A stretch of 60,944 bases of DNA from Lachnospiraceae bacterium (GCA_024694055.1 JAILKC010000063.1:1-60944); one strand, 5' to 3'; counted from the first letter of the stretch, positions 33,799 to 43,787 are shown. Notes: generated by a model from the letters alone, not told the origin. Numbers and translations: made by a program.

Positions 33799-34589
33799 GA
33801 TTATCAGCATACTATGCATATGCAAAGAAACAGTTTCTCTCAAGAAGCGCCTACAGATTTGATCATCTGATGGGGATTCTGTCGACTTGTCTTCAGTTTT
33901 TTATCTTTTACGAAATATACCGGACCCTTTACGGATCAAAGGAGAGTGTTGATGGTATTACAATGTCCATGATAACAACGAATTTCGTTCTGTCGCTTGG
34001 ACTCAGTGCCATTTTTTCACCGAATGATTATTTTGTACCGGGCAGGATCTGGGATGGAAGTATATCGACAGAACTTCTTCGCCCTATGAGCTTTAAGGGC
34101 AGAATGATAGCCGAAAATGTAGGTGATGCCTGCTTTAATCTTATATTCAAATTTATACCGGTTCTGCTGATAGCAATATTCACTACCGGAATGGAAAAGC
34201 CTGCAGGAATTGGAAACATGATCCTTTTTTTGATAAGCGCTATTCTGGGCTATGGAGTTCTTTGGACCATCAGTTTTCTGGTTCAGATGACGGCCTTCTG
34301 GCTTATAAATATCTGGAGTCTGATAACCATAAAGGATGTTTTTGTAAATGTCCTTTCAGGGATGATGATTCCTCTTTGGTTTATGCCGGACTGGATGGCA
34401 GGAGTTATAAAGTTTACACCATTTGCTTCAATATATTTCACTCCGGTTCAGATCTACCTCGGACAGCTCAGTATATCGGAGATAGTATTTAAATGTGGCG
34501 TTCAGCTTTTCTGGACGGTGATCATATATGCACTTGGAAATGTTCTCTGGAACAAGGGACAGAAGAAACTTGTGGTACAGGGAGGTTAG
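33795..34589 (+). CDS. ABC-2 family transporter permease (COG4587-like)
   Basis: A 264-residue integral membrane protein with six predicted spans. It begins with a soluble stretch LSAYYAYAKKQFLSRSAYRFDHLMG, followed by hydrophobic segments near 28-48, 57-77, 108-130, 138-165, 180-200 and 230-250. The conserved SISTELLRPM after the second span is typical of ABC-2 permeases of this group. It is translated from ATGA overlapping the ATPase stop. It probably forms a heterodimeric channel with the next permease. Confidence 0.88.
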   Translation: MRLSAYYAYAKKQFLSRSAYRFDHLMGILSTCLQFFIFYEIYRTLYGSKESVDGITMSMITTNFVLSLGLSAIFSPNDYFVPGRIWDGSISTELLRPMSFKGRMIAENVGDACFNLIFKFIPVLLIAIFTTGMEKPAGIGNMILFLISAILGYGVLWTISFLVQMTAFWLINIWSLITIKDVFVNVLSGMMIPLWFMPDWMAGVIKFTPFASIYFTPVQIYLGQLSISEIVFKCGVQLFWTVIIYALGNVLWNKGQKKLVVQGG

Positions 34590-34592
34590 GCT

Positions 34593-35399
34593 ATGAGAGA
34601 TACGATACATTTGGTGGCTGTTTACAGCAAGACAACAATGAGAGCCTGGTTCCAGTACAGAGTGGATGCCTTTCTCAAATCTCTGGCAGTATTCTTAAGA
34701 GAAGCAACCGGAATAATAGTAGTATTCTTCACTTTGCTGAAATTTGATACTCTTGGCGGATGGAATATATATGAAATGTTGTTCCTGTTCAGTATACTTT
34801 TTTTGACCTATGGAATAATGATCATATTCTTTACCGGACTCAGGGACTTTGGAAAGACAGTAAGAGACGGAAGTTTTGACAGGTTTCTGCTTCGCCCGAG
34901 AGGACTTCTGTTTCAGATCATATTTGTCAATTCGGACTGGTTTGCGGCTTTGGGACACGGTGGCCTGGGAATAGCACTTTTTCTGATTTCGGCCGGAAAA
35001 GCAGGTATAAATTGGAATGTGCAAAATGCTTTATATTATGTATTTACAATTGCCGGTGGCGTACTGATACAGGGAGCGATATTTCTTTTTATTGCAGTAC
35101 TGAATATTTACCTGCTTCAGACTGACAGTCTGAAGGAAATGCTATACTGGAACATGCGAAAGTTTGCCGGATATCCGATCAGCATATTCCATAAGATCAT
35201 TCAGACATTGATGATCTATGTAATGCCCTTTGCATTTGTGAATTATTTTCCTGCACAGTATCTTCTTCGAAAAGATGATATGAACAGTTATCCGGAAATC
35301 TTTATGTATATCACACCGATTGTCGGAATAGTGATGTATCTTGTGGCATATGCATTCTGGAGATTCTCGATCAGATATTATAAGAGTTCCGGAAACTAA
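34593..35399 (+). CDS. ABC-2 family transporter permease (COG3694-like)
   Basis: A 268-residue membrane protein with about six spans. The N-terminal soluble helix AVYSKTTMRAWFQYRVDAFLK leads to spans near 25-50, 57-80, 110-130, 145-172, 200-225 and 235-258. SFDRFLLRPRGLLFQ is the counterpart of the SxxxxLLRP motif in the previous gene. GGAGG lies 6 nt before the ATG and the gap to the previous gene is 3 nt. Together with the two ATPases it makes a four-component exporter, probably controlled by the LytTR/GHKL pair. Confidence 0.88.
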   Translation: MRDTIHLVAVYSKTTMRAWFQYRVDAFLKSLAVFLREATGIIVVFFTLLKFDTLGGWNIYEMLFLFSILFLTYGIMIIFFTGLRDFGKTVRDGSFDRFLLRPRGLLFQIIFVNSDWFAALGHGGLGIALFLISAGKAGINWNVQNALYYVFTIAGGVLIQGAIFLFIAVLNIYLLQTDSLKEMLYWNMRKFAGYPISIFHKIIQTLMIYVMPFAFVNYFPAQYLLRKDDMNSYPEIFMYITPIVGIVMYLVAYAFWRFSIRYYKSSGN

Positions 35400-35440
35400 A
35401 TGCGTACAGGGGCCGGATAAGCATACGCCAATTGAGAAAA

Positions 35441-35469
35441 ATGCGAACAAATGTTCAGAAATGTATAGA
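35441..35469 (+). promoter_or_regulatory. Putative uvrB promoter overlapping a LexA-type box
   Basis: ATGCGA (35441-35446), 17 nt, then TATAGA (35464-35469). The -35 is weak, but the element coincides with the LexA-type box at 35444-35457, the arrangement expected for a repressed SOS promoter. Confidence 0.45.
35444..35457. promoter_or_regulatory. LexA (SOS) box upstream of uvrB
   Basis: CGAACAAATGTTCA matches 13 of 14 positions of the Gram-positive LexA consensus CGAACRNRYGTTYC. uvrB and uvrA are well-known LexA-regulon members. The box is 82 nt upstream of the uvrB start codon. Confidence 0.8.
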
Positions 35470-35480
35470 CGTAAGTCTCA

Positions 35481-35519
35481 AAGAATGGTACACTACAAGA
35501 TGTGTACCATTCTTGTTTT
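35481..35519 (+). terminator. Perfect 13-bp hairpin before uvrB
   Basis: AAGAATGGTACAC (35481-35493) pairs perfectly with GTGTACCATTCTT (35502-35514), followed by GTTTTG. The T-run is short. It may terminate the upstream ABC operon, but it lies downstream of the putative uvrB promoter and so would also sit in the uvrB leader. Confidence 0.6.
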
Positions 35520-35538
35520 GTGAGGATTATATACGATA

Positions 35539-37515
35539 ATGAACTTTGAATTACACTCCGATTATAAACCTACAGGCGACCAGCCGCAGGCTATAAAGGA
35601 ATTAGTTGAGGGCTTCAAAGCGGGCAACCAGTTTGAGACCTTACTTGGCGTGACGGGATCGGGTAAGACGTTTACGATGGCGAATGTCATCGCACAGTTG
35701 CAGAAGCCAACACTCATAATCAGTCATAATAAGACTCTTGCAGGGCAGCTTTACTCGGAGATGAAGGAATTCTTCCCCAATAATGCCGTGGAGTACTTCG
35801 TGTCCTACTACGACTATTACCAACCGGAGGCGTATGTGCCGTCTTCGGATACATATATTGCCAAGGATTCGTCTGTTAATGATGAGATAGACAAGTTACG
35901 TCTGTCTGCTACGGCATCACTCACTGAGAGACGTGACGTGATAGTTGTGTCGAGTGTCAGTTGCATATATGGCCTGGGCAGTCCGGATGACTATAAAGAA
36001 TTGATAGTATCTCTTCGCCCGGGACAGACCAAAGACAGAGATCATGTTATCAGAGAACTGATAGACTTAAGATATGAACGCAATGACAATGATATTGAGC
36101 GCGCGACTTTCAGAGTCAGAGGAGATACTGTAGAGATATATCCGGCGCAGGGCGGGGACAGTCTCATAAGAGTAGAGTTTTTCGGAGATGAGATAGACAG
36201 GATATCTGAAGTGGATCCCATTACCGGGCGAATGAAGAACACTCTCGAGCATATTGCTATCTTTCCTGCTTCACATTATGTTATTCCGCCGGATAAGATC
36301 AATGCGGCTTGTGACAGAATAGAAGCGGAATTAAAAGAAAGAGTAGATTTTTTTAAGCATTCAGACAAGCTTATTGAAGCACAACGCATATCAGAGCGGA
36401 CCAATTTTGACCTGGAGATGTTAAGGGAGACCGGATTCTGTTCGGGCATAGAGAATTATTCCGCTCCCATGAGCGGTCGTAAGCCCGGTGAGAGACCAAT
36501 GTGTCTGCTGGATTATTTTGACGATTTTTTGCTCATTATAGATGAGAGCCACATTTCTGTGCCCCAGATCGGTGGAATGTATGCAGGTGACAGATCGAGG
36601 AAGACTACACTTGTCGATTATGGATTCAGACTGCCGTCGGCTCTTGACAACAGACCGTTAAGTTTTACGGAATTCGAGGATCATTTGGACCAGGTTCTTT
36701 TTGTTTCTGCAACGCCGGGAGAATACGAGGCGGAACACGAACTCCTGCGCGCTGAGCAGGTTATAAGACCTACAGGACTTCTGGATCCTGAAGTGTCTGT
36801 CAGACCTATAGCCGGACAGATAGATGACCTGATAAGTGAGATAAGAAAAGAGACAGCTAAGAAGGGCAAGGTCATGATCACGACTCTTACCAAGCATATG
36901 GCGGAAGATCTCACGGATTATCTTAAGGAAGTAGGCATCAGGGTTAAATATCTTCATTCGGATATAGATACACTTGAGAGAGCACAGATAATCAGAGACC
37001 TGAGACTGGACGTGTTCGATGTATTGATAGGTATCAATCTGTTAAGAGAAGGACTCGATATTCCTGAAGTTACGCTGGTGGCCATACTTGATGCTGATAA
37101 GGAGGGCTTCTTAAGATCCGAGACTTCGCTCATACAGACCATAGGACGTGCGGCACGTAACAGTGGCGGACATGTCATAATGTATGCGGACAACATGACC
37201 GATTCCATGAAGAAAGCTATCGGAGAGACTGACAGAAGACGTGGTATACAGCAGAGATACAATGAAGAGCACGGCATCACTCCGACTACCATACAGAAGG
37301 CGGTAAGGGAACTTATCAGCATCACCAAAGAGATCACCGGGGAAGAAGCGAAGTTTACCAAGGATCCGGAGAGTATGTCTGAAGGAGAGATAAAGAAATT
37401 GCTTGATAAGATGGAGAAGCAGATGCGTAAAGCGGCGGCGGAACTTGACTTTGAGACGGCAGCAGAATTAAGAGATAAGATTGTAGAACTTCGCGAGTAC
37501 GTAAAGAAGTACTGA
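35539..37515 (+). CDS. uvrB: Excinuclease ABC subunit B
   Basis: A 658-residue helicase-like damage-verification subunit of nucleotide excision repair. Helicase motif [14 protein letters not shown] is near residue 38. The beta-hairpin region [18 protein letters not shown] clamps damaged [11 protein letters not shown] is the DEAD-like motif; [11 protein letters not shown] and QTIGRAARN are C-terminal helicase motifs. A UVR domain ([17 protein letters not shown]) that binds UvrC or UvrA closes the protein. The length is standard. It lies 36 nt before uvrA, so the two form an SOS operon behind the LexA-type box. Confidence 0.98.
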   Translation: MNFELHSDYKPTGDQPQAIKELVEGFKAGNQFETLLGVTGSGKTFTMANVIAQLQKPTLIISHNKTLAGQLYSEMKEFFPNNAVEYFVSYYDYYQPEAYVPSSDTYIAKDSSVNDEIDKLRLSATASLTERRDVIVVSSVSCIYGLGSPDDYKELIVSLRPGQTKDRDHVIRELIDLRYERNDNDIERATFRVRGDTVEIYPAQGGDSLIRVEFFGDEIDRISEVDPITGRMKNTLEHIAIFPASHYVIPPDKINAACDRIEAELKERVDFFKHSDKLIEAQRISERTNFDLEMLRETGFCSGIENYSAPMSGRKPGERPMCLLDYFDDFLLIIDESHISVPQIGGMYAGDRSRKTTLVDYGFRLPSALDNRPLSFTEFEDHLDQVLFVSATPGEYEAEHELLRAEQVIRPTGLLDPEVSVRPIAGQIDDLISEIRKETAKKGKVMITTLTKHMAEDLTDYLKEVGIRVKYLHSDIDTLERAQIIRDLRLDVFDVLIGINLLREGLDIPEVTLVAILDADKEGFLRSETSLIQTIGRAARNSGGHVIMYADNMTDSMKKAIGETDRRRGIQQRYNEEHGITPTTIQKAVRELISITKEITGEEAKFTKDPESMSEGEIKKLLDKMEKQMRKAAAELDFETAAELRDKIVELREYVKKY

Positions 37516-37551
37516 TTGTAGTTTATGAATGTAATGTACGGAGTATGATAT

Positions 37552-40401
37552 ATGGCTGATGTGATTAAGATTCGAGGTGCATATGAGCACAATCTGAAGG
37601 GTATAGATGTTGATATTCCGAGAGATAAATTTGTGGTACTGACAGGACTGTCAGGATCTGGCAAGTCTTCTCTGGCATTTGATACCATTTACGCTGAAGG
37701 GCAGCGAAGATATATGGAATCCATATCAAGCTACGCCAGACAGTTTTTGGGACAGATGGAGAAGCCCAATGTTGAATTGATAGAGGGACTTTCACCGGCT
37801 ATATCCATAGACCAGAAATCTACCAATCGCAACCCCAGATCCACCGTGGGAACGGTTACTGAGATATATGACTATCTCAGACTCCTGTATGCCCGTATAG
37901 GCATTCCGCATTGCCCAAAGTGTGGCAAACCCATATCCAAGCAGACAGTCGATCAGATGGTCGATCAGCTGATGACCATGGCTGAAGGTACCAAACTGCA
38001 GGTGCTGGCGCCTGTTGTCAGAGGCAAAAAGGGACGACATGAGAAAGTGATAGAGAGTGCCAGAAAGAGCGGATTTGTAAGAGTCAGAGTGGATGGTAAT
38101 ATCTACGATCTTTCAGAAGATATCGAACTTGATAAGAATATCAAGCACAATATTGAGATCATTGTAGACAGGGCGGTGATCAGAGAAGGGTCACAGTCTC
38201 GACTGGCAGACTCTTTGGAAAGTGCACTGTCTCTCAGCGAAGGACTGGTCGAGATAGATGTGGTGGAAGGAGATACACTTACTTTTTCTGACAGTCTGGC
38301 CTGCCCCGATTGTGGGATAAGTGTGAGCGAGATAGAGCCAAGGAGTTTCTCTTTTAACAATCCTTACGGTGCATGTCCTGAATGTGCAGGACTTGGTTAT
38401 AATATGGAATTTGACCCGGAGCTGCTTATTCCTGACAGATCATTGAGCATCAGTGAAGGAGCCATATCGTGTACCGGATGGCAGTCGAGCAATAAGCCGG
38501 GCAGTTTTACACATGCACTTTTGGAGGCATTATCAAAGGCGTATAAGTTTTCTTTGGATACTCCTTTTGAGAAGATATCGGCGCCTGTTCAGGATATGCT
38601 CATATACGGAACGGGATCCAAGGAAGTTATAGTTCACTATGAAGGACAGAGAGGTGTCGGAGATTACCCGATGGTCTTCGAAGGGCTTATCCGCAATATG
38701 ATGCGCAGATACCGGGAGACTTTTTCCGACAGTATGAAACAGGAATATGAGGAACTGATGAGTATCACTCCATGTACGGCATGTAACGGTATGAGACTTA
38801 AGGCTGATTCGCTTGCCGTGACTATATCGGACAGGAATATATATGAGATTACCACTATGCCTATAAAGGAACTTCAGGATTTCCTTCTTGGACTTAAGCT
38901 CAGTGAGACGGAGAAGCTTATCGGCAAACAGGTATTAAAAGAGATCAATGCCAGAGTTGGTTTCCTGGTGGATGTCGGACTCGAGTACCTTACGCTTGCA
39001 AGAGGGGCATCTACTCTGTCGGGAGGTGAAGCTCAGCGAATCAGGTTGGCTACACAGATCGGCTCGGGACTTGTGGGTGTATGTTATATATTGGATGAGC
39101 CAAGTATCGGCCTGCACCAGAGGGACAATGATAAATTGCTCAATACCCTTAAGCATCTAAGAGACCTGGGCAATACCCTCATAGTGGTTGAGCACGATGA
39201 AGATACCATGAGAGCGGCTGACTGCATAGTAGATATCGGACCGGGTGCAGGAAGTCATGGCGGAGAGGTGGTTGCCGTCGGAACAGCCGAGGAGATCATG
39301 AAGTCGGACAGGTCCATCACAGGTCAGTATTTAAGTGGCAGGCTAAAAATAGATGTTCCGGATAAGAGATGCAAGCCGACAGGATTTATTAAGGTTCGTG
39401 GAGCAAGAGAGAATAATCTTAAAGGTATAGATGTGGATATTCCGCTCGGAGTTATGACATGTGTGACCGGAGTATCGGGTTCGGGCAAGAGTTCGCTTGT
39501 CAATGAGATATTGTATAAGAGTCTGGCTAAGAAGCTTAACAGAGCCAGGACTATTGCCGGAAAGCATGACGGAATAGACGGAACTGAGCAGCTGGATAAG
39601 ATAATAGCCATTGACCAGTCGCCGATCGGAAGGACTCCCAGGTCCAACCCTGCGACTTACACAGGGATGTTTGATCTGATAAGAGATCTTTATGCGGAGA
39701 CTGCTGACGCCAAAGCGCGAGGATACAGCAAGGGGAGATTTTCTTTTAATGTTAAAGGCGGGCGATGTGAGGCCTGTTCGGGTGACGGTATAGTCAAGAT
39801 AGAGATGCATTTCCTTCCTGATGTGTATGTGCCCTGTGAGGTGTGTAAAGGAAAGCGATACAACAGGGAGACGCTTGAGGTCAGATATAAGGGTAAGAGC
39901 ATATTTGATGTGCTTGATATGACTGTAGATGAAGCACTTGGATTCTTTGACAAGGTTCCGAAGATAAGAAATAAAGTTCAGACACTTTACGATGTGGGAC
40001 TTGGATATGTTAAACTCGGTCAGCCGTCCACCACTCTTTCGGGAGGTGAAGCACAGAGGATCAAACTTGCTTCGGAACTTAGCAGAAGATCGACGGGCAA
40101 TACCATCTATATATTGGATGAGCCGACGACGGGCCTTCATTTTGCTGATGTTGCCAAGCTTATAGAGATACTTAAAAAACTTGTAGAAGGCGGGAATACC
40201 GTAGTGGTCATTGAGCATAATCTCGATGTTATAAAAACCGCGGACTACATCATAGACTTAGGGCCTGAAGGCGGAGAAGGCGGAGGGACCATAGTTGCTA
40301 CAGGTACACCGGAGCAGGTTGCAAAGGTTAAGAAGTCATATACGGGACGTTATATAGACAATATACTAAAAAAAGAAAAGAACTCTAAAGAAAAAGCATA
40401 A
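37552..40401 (+). CDS. uvrA: Excinuclease ABC subunit A
   Basis: A 949-residue dimeric ATPase that finds DNA lesions. Two ABC modules are visible: [19 protein letters not shown] with [12 protein letters not shown] and [14 protein letters not shown]; and [15 protein letters not shown] with [12 protein letters not shown] and [11 protein letters not shown]. Zinc-binding Cys pairs occur in CPKCGKPI, in CPDCG...CPEC, and in CEACSGDG...CEVCKG. The linker [21 protein letters not shown] is the highly conserved UvrB-binding and DNA-binding segment. The length is standard. It is co-transcribed with uvrB and is followed by a strong terminator. Confidence 0.98.
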   Translation: MADVIKIRGAYEHNLKGIDVDIPRDKFVVLTGLSGSGKSSLAFDTIYAEGQRRYMESISSYARQFLGQMEKPNVELIEGLSPAISIDQKSTNRNPRSTVGTVTEIYDYLRLLYARIGIPHCPKCGKPISKQTVDQMVDQLMTMAEGTKLQVLAPVVRGKKGRHEKVIESARKSGFVRVRVDGNIYDLSEDIELDKNIKHNIEIIVDRAVIREGSQSRLADSLESALSLSEGLVEIDVVEGDTLTFSDSLACPDCGISVSEIEPRSFSFNNPYGACPECAGLGYNMEFDPELLIPDRSLSISEGAISCTGWQSSNKPGSFTHALLEALSKAYKFSLDTPFEKISAPVQDMLIYGTGSKEVIVHYEGQRGVGDYPMVFEGLIRNMMRRYRETFSDSMKQEYEELMSITPCTACNGMRLKADSLAVTISDRNIYEITTMPIKELQDFLLGLKLSETEKLIGKQVLKEINARVGFLVDVGLEYLTLARGASTLSGGEAQRIRLATQIGSGLVGVCYILDEPSIGLHQRDNDKLLNTLKHLRDLGNTLIVVEHDEDTMRAADCIVDIGPGAGSHGGEVVAVGTAEEIMKSDRSITGQYLSGRLKIDVPDKRCKPTGFIKVRGARENNLKGIDVDIPLGVMTCVTGVSGSGKSSLVNEILYKSLAKKLNRARTIAGKHDGIDGTEQLDKIIAIDQSPIGRTPRSNPATYTGMFDLIRDLYAETADAKARGYSKGRFSFNVKGGRCEACSGDGIVKIEMHFLPDVYVPCEVCKGKRYNRETLEVRYKGKSIFDVLDMTVDEALGFFDKVPKIRNKVQTLYDVGLGYVKLGQPSTTLSGGEAQRIKLASELSRRSTGNTIYILDEPTTGLHFADVAKLIEILKKLVEGGNTVVVIEHNLDVIKTADYIIDLGPEGGEGGGTIVATGTPEQVAKVKKSYTGRYIDNILKKEKNSKEKA

Positions 40402-40423
40402 ATCGACCGATAAGGTATATAGA

Positions 40424-40481
40424 ACGCATGGATGCATTTGCTGCGGGACGGAATCCCGAGATGCATCTGTGCGTATTTTTT
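40424..40481 (+). terminator. Strong extended terminator after uvrA
   Basis: A stem of about 14 bp (ACGCATGGATGCAT with ATGCATCTGTGCGT, including G-U pairs) is capped by an inner GGGA/TCCC pair and followed by ATTTTTT. Confidence 0.88.
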
Positions 40482-40500
40482 GCCTTTTAAGGTTTACCTC

Positions 40501-40529
40501 TTTTCTATTGAGCGAGTTTTTAGTATAAT
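40501..40529 (+). promoter_or_regulatory. Probable promoter of the mbl-flagellar operon
   Basis: A perfect TATAAT (40524-40529) with a poor -35 TTTTCT (40501-40506) at 17 nt, in the gap between the uvrA terminator and the mreB-like gene. Confidence 0.5.
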
Positions 40530-40569
40530 AACTTGGTTAAGTAGTTTCTATTGAGAAAGAGGTAATGGC

Positions 40570-41562
40570 ATGCAAGGCACAGATATAGGAATCGATTTGG
40601 GAACGGCGAGCGTTCTGGTATATATAAGAGGTAAGGGCGTAGTACTCAAGGAGCCCTCAGTAGTAGCATTTGACGTAGACACACAGAAGATACTGGCCAT
40701 CGGAGAGGATGCCAGACTCATGATAGGACGTACACCGGGTAAGATCACGGCAGTAAGACCTTTGAGAGAGGGTGTTATATCCGATTACTCTGTTACAGAG
40801 AAGATGCTTAAGTACTTCATCCAGAAGGCAGTCGGCAGAAGAAGTTTAAGAAAGCCCAGAATAGCGGTATGTGTTCCAAGCGGAGTTACGGAAGTCGAGA
40901 AGAAGGCCGTTGAGGATGCGACATATCAGGCAGGCGCAAGAGACGTTAAGATCATAGAAGAGCCGATAGCGGCAGCTATAGGAGCGGGTATAGATATATC
41001 CAAGCCGTGTGGCAACATGATCGTTGATATAGGTGGCGGTACTACGGACATAGCCGTTATTTCATTGGGTAATTCCGTGGTCAGCACTTCGATCAAGGTG
41101 GCCGGAGATGATTTTGATGATGCGATCATCAGGCATATCCGTAAGAATTACAATATCCTCATCGGTGAGAGAATGGCTGAGGATATCAAGATCAATGTCG
41201 GATCTGCATATAAGAGAGCAGAGAAGACCTCGTACGAAGTAAAGGGACGAAATGTCCTTACAGGATTACCTGAGAAGCGTGTTATCACTTCGGATGATAT
41301 GGAGGTGGCGCTCAGGGAGCCCACAGGCAAGATCGTGGATGCGATACACAATGTACTTGAGATCACACCTCCGGAACTTGCAGCAGACATAGTAGATAAG
41401 GGAATTGTGCTGACAGGCGGCGGAAGTTTGTTAAGCGGACTTGAAGATCTTATACAGTCCAAGACGAACATCCCTACCATTACGGCAGAGGATCCCATGA
41501 AGGTTGTGGCTATCGGAACAGGAAGATTTGTGGAATTCCTCGCCGGTTACAGAGAAGATTAG
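40570..41562 (+). CDS. mbl: MreB/Mbl-type actin-like rod-shape protein
   Basis: A 330-residue actin homologue that polymerises on the inner membrane and guides side-wall peptidoglycan synthesis. Phosphate loops GIDLGTASVLVYI and DIGGGTTDIAVI, the hinge IIEEPIAAAIGAG, and the adenosine motif GIVLTGGGSLLSG are intact. Most MreB proteins read GTANTL where this has GTASVL. I use mbl because the following genes are two flagellar rod/hook genes, as in the Bacillus mbl-flhO-flhP order; an mreB designation is equally possible. GAGG lies about 8 nt before the ATG. Confidence 0.9.
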   Translation: MQGTDIGIDLGTASVLVYIRGKGVVLKEPSVVAFDVDTQKILAIGEDARLMIGRTPGKITAVRPLREGVISDYSVTEKMLKYFIQKAVGRRSLRKPRIAVCVPSGVTEVEKKAVEDATYQAGARDVKIIEEPIAAAIGAGIDISKPCGNMIVDIGGGTTDIAVISLGNSVVSTSIKVAGDDFDDAIIRHIRKNYNILIGERMAEDIKINVGSAYKRAEKTSYEVKGRNVLTGLPEKRVITSDDMEVALREPTGKIVDAIHNVLEITPPELAADIVDKGIVLTGGGSLLSGLEDLIQSKTNIPTITAEDPMKVVAIGTGRFVEFLAGYRED

Positions 41563-41589
41563 CCGTAACGACTGACAGGAGAGAATTAT

Positions 41590-42363
41590 ATGGTTAAAGG
41601 CTTGTACACTGCTTATACAGGCATGATCAATGAGCAGAACAGAATGGATGTGTTGACCAACAATCTGGCCAATGTAGACACCAATGGTTTCAAGAAAGAA
41701 GGAGCCACCAGCCAGGCCTTTGATTCTCTTTTGGCGCTTAAGATAAAGGATGCTTCCGAGAATCCCAATCTTCCGAAGAACATTGGCATGGCCAATCTCG
41801 GTGTCAAGGTTGGAGAGAATTATACGGACTATTCTCAGGGCGCATTCAAAGTTACTGACAGGCCGTATGACGTTGCTTTGGCAGGCGACGGTTTCTTTAA
41901 TATCGAATACACCAATAAAGCCGGGGAAACCAGTACGATGTACTCAAGAGACGGAGCCTTTGTGATCAATACACAGGGTTATCTGGTCAACAAGGATGGA
42001 GACTATGTACTTGGTCAGAACGGACGTATCAAGCTTGATCCCACTCAGGATATTCAGATCGATAAGATGGGTAATATTTCGCAGAACGGTGCGAGAGTGG
42101 CTCAGATCAAGATCACGGATTTCACGGATTACAATTATATAGAACACTTCGGTGAGAACTATTATCGTACTGTAGAAGGTGCGACTGAGAAGCCGGCCGA
42201 AGCTACTTTTAATCAGGGTTATATTGAGACATCCAATGTACAGGTAGTTCAGGAGATGGTAGATATGATAGCCGTTTCCAGACAGTATGAGAGTAATCAG
42301 AGGATAATCACTACGATAGACGGTACTCTGCAGATTGCCTCACAGCAGTTAGGTAAGGTATAA
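41590..42363 (+). CDS. Flagellar hook-basal body protein (FlgF/FlhO-like)
   Basis: A 257-residue rod protein. It starts with the conserved YTAYTGMINEQNRMDVLTNNLANVDTNGFKKE and ends with QVVQEMVDMIAVSRQYESNQRIITTIDGTLQIA; these two helices pair in the assembled rod. The middle contains GDGFFNIEY and YSRDGAFVIN. The protein is exported by the flagellar type III system without a cleaved signal. AGGAGAG precedes the ATG. It is 20 nt before its paralogue and both follow mbl. Confidence 0.92.
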   Translation: MVKGLYTAYTGMINEQNRMDVLTNNLANVDTNGFKKEGATSQAFDSLLALKIKDASENPNLPKNIGMANLGVKVGENYTDYSQGAFKVTDRPYDVALAGDGFFNIEYTNKAGETSTMYSRDGAFVINTQGYLVNKDGDYVLGQNGRIKLDPTQDIQIDKMGNISQNGARVAQIKITDFTDYNYIEHFGENYYRTVEGATEKPAEATFNQGYIETSNVQVVQEMVDMIAVSRQYESNQRIITTIDGTLQIASQQLGKV

Positions 42364-42383
42364 GCAGATAGATCGGAGGTATT

Positions 42384-43205
42384 ATGGTAAGATCTCTTTG
42401 GTCGGCAGCGACCGGAATGATAGCACAGCAGACTAATCTGGATACGATTGCCAACAATCTTTCCAATGTCAATTCAACAGGATACAAGACAGAGGTGGCT
42501 GAGTTTAAGTCACTTTTATATCAGACCATGCAGACTGAGACTACGACTGCCAATGGTGCACAGAAGCCAATAAGTGCACAGGTCGGACTCGGTGTACGTA
42601 ATTCATCGATCACGACTGTGTTTAAGCAGGGCTCATTGCTTGCATCGGAATCTGATACGGCTTTTGCCATAGAAGGAAAAGGACTCTTTGCGGTAAGGGG
42701 CGAGGATGGCGTCGTTAAATATACGAGAAACGGTGATTTCAGATTCAGCATGGGGCAGGGAAATACGATCGTTTTGTGTACGTCGGGAGGACTTCCCGTA
42801 CTGGATACCAATGGAAGGAACATTACCATCAATACCAATCAGTACGTTCCCAATAAGATCACTGTTGATGCCAACGGTAATCTCTGCTACCCTGATGCGA
42901 CCAACAATCCGCAGCCTATCGGGATCAAGATAGGTTTGTATCAGTTTAATAATCCATCGGGTCTTAAAAAGACGAGCGATACATTGTACATACCCACCGC
43001 AGCCAGTGGGACGGCCATGAATGAAGCCACCAACAATAATCTCGAGAAGAGCGTAATCAGACAGGGATACCTGGAAGGATCGGGAGTACAGGTAGTGGAT
43101 GAGATGGTCAACATGATCGTAGCCCAGCGTGCATACGAGATGAACAGTAAGGCCATCACCACCACAGATCAGATGATGGAGCTTGCTAACAATCTGAAGC
43201 GATAA
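42384..43205 (+). CDS. Flagellar hook-basal body protein (FlgG/FlhP-like)
   Basis: A 273-residue paralogue of the previous protein. It begins VRSLWSAATGMIAQQTNLDTIANNLSNVNSTGYKTE and ends VVDEMVNMIVAQRAYEMNSKAITTTDQMMELANNLKR, the standard FlgG ends. The insert between residues about 30 and 75 (MQTETTTANGAQKP) is typical of FlgG rather than FlgF, so it is probably the distal rod subunit. GGAGG precedes the ATG. A structured repeat follows before the rod-binding gene. Confidence 0.93.
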   Translation: MVRSLWSAATGMIAQQTNLDTIANNLSNVNSTGYKTEVAEFKSLLYQTMQTETTTANGAQKPISAQVGLGVRNSSITTVFKQGSLLASESDTAFAIEGKGLFAVRGEDGVVKYTRNGDFRFSMGQGNTIVLCTSGGLPVLDTNGRNITINTNQYVPNKITVDANGNLCYPDATNNPQPIGIKIGLYQFNNPSGLKKTSDTLYIPTAASGTAMNEATNNNLEKSVIRQGYLEGSGVQVVDEMVNMIVAQRAYEMNSKAITTTDQMMELANNLKR

Positions 43206-43225
43206 GCAGGATAATAGTATCAAGC

Positions 43226-43337
43226 CTGCATGCTAGCATGCAAGGCGCAGATAATATTAGACTGCAAGGTTCATGAGCGAAGCCGAAGGCGGAGCGAATG
43301 AAGCTTAGCTGCGAAGCAGCCTATCGCGTGGGATAGG
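43226..43337. repeat. REP-like structured intergenic repeat
   Basis: In this 112-nt stretch between flgG and the rod-binding gene I see several adjoining palindromes: TGCATGC-TA-GCATGCA (43228-43243); GCC-GAA-GGC (43282-43290) inside TTCAT...ATGAA (43270-43302); GCTGC-GAA-GCAGC (43308-43320); and CCTATC-GCGTGG-GATAGG (43320-43337). GAGCGAA is repeated directly at 43275-43281 and 43292-43298. The base mix is unlike its surroundings. Copies elsewhere in the genome are expected but cannot be tested here. Confidence 0.6.
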
Positions 43338-43354
43338 TGGGATAGGAGCATAAT

Positions 43355-43759
43355 ATGAGCACAATAGACACCAGCAATATTACATCCATATATTCGGAAT
43401 ATGCGGCACAGACAGCCAAAGATGTTCAGGCAGATAAGTTAAAAAGTGTAGCCAAGGATGCCGGATCTGCAGCTACGGACAAGGAACTCATGGATGCCTG
43501 CAAGCAGTTTGAAGCATATTTCCTTGAGCAGGTTTTTAAACAGATGTCCAAGACTGTCAATATCGGCGGCACATTCAATGATCAGCCGACATCCAATCTT
43601 GTGGATTTCTTTAAGGATAATACCATTCAGGAACTTGCCACAAAATCCACAGAGACTAACAGTCTGGGACTGGCGCAGATGTTATATGAACAGATGAAAC
43701 GTAACGTGCAGGGTTCGGATATTCCTCCTGCAGTAGAGGTAAAGGATACAGAGGCTTAA
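43355..43759 (+). CDS. Rod-binding protein (FlgJ N-terminal type)
   Basis: A 134-residue protein. Residues 40-115 match the rod-binding domain: DKELMDACKQFEAYFLEQVFKQMSKTVN and, near the end, NSLGLAQMLYEQMKRNV. In enteric FlgJ this half is fused to a peptidoglycan hydrolase; here the hydrolase half is absent, as in many Firmicutes. The protein probably caps or guides rod assembly in the periplasm-like space. GGAG lies 7 nt before the ATG, inside the end of the structured repeat region. A strong terminator follows. Confidence 0.85.
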   Translation: MSTIDTSNITSIYSEYAAQTAKDVQADKLKSVAKDAGSAATDKELMDACKQFEAYFLEQVFKQMSKTVNIGGTFNDQPTSNLVDFFKDNTIQELATKSTETNSLGLAQMLYEQMKRNVQGSDIPPAVEVKDTEA

Positions 43760-43787
43760 CACACAAGACTCGTCTTGCCTTACATAC

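Noticed and set aside
39343-40218. A 291-codon minus-strand open frame inside uvrA
   Set aside because: Antisense to conserved uvrA motifs, with no recognisable domain and no ribosome site.
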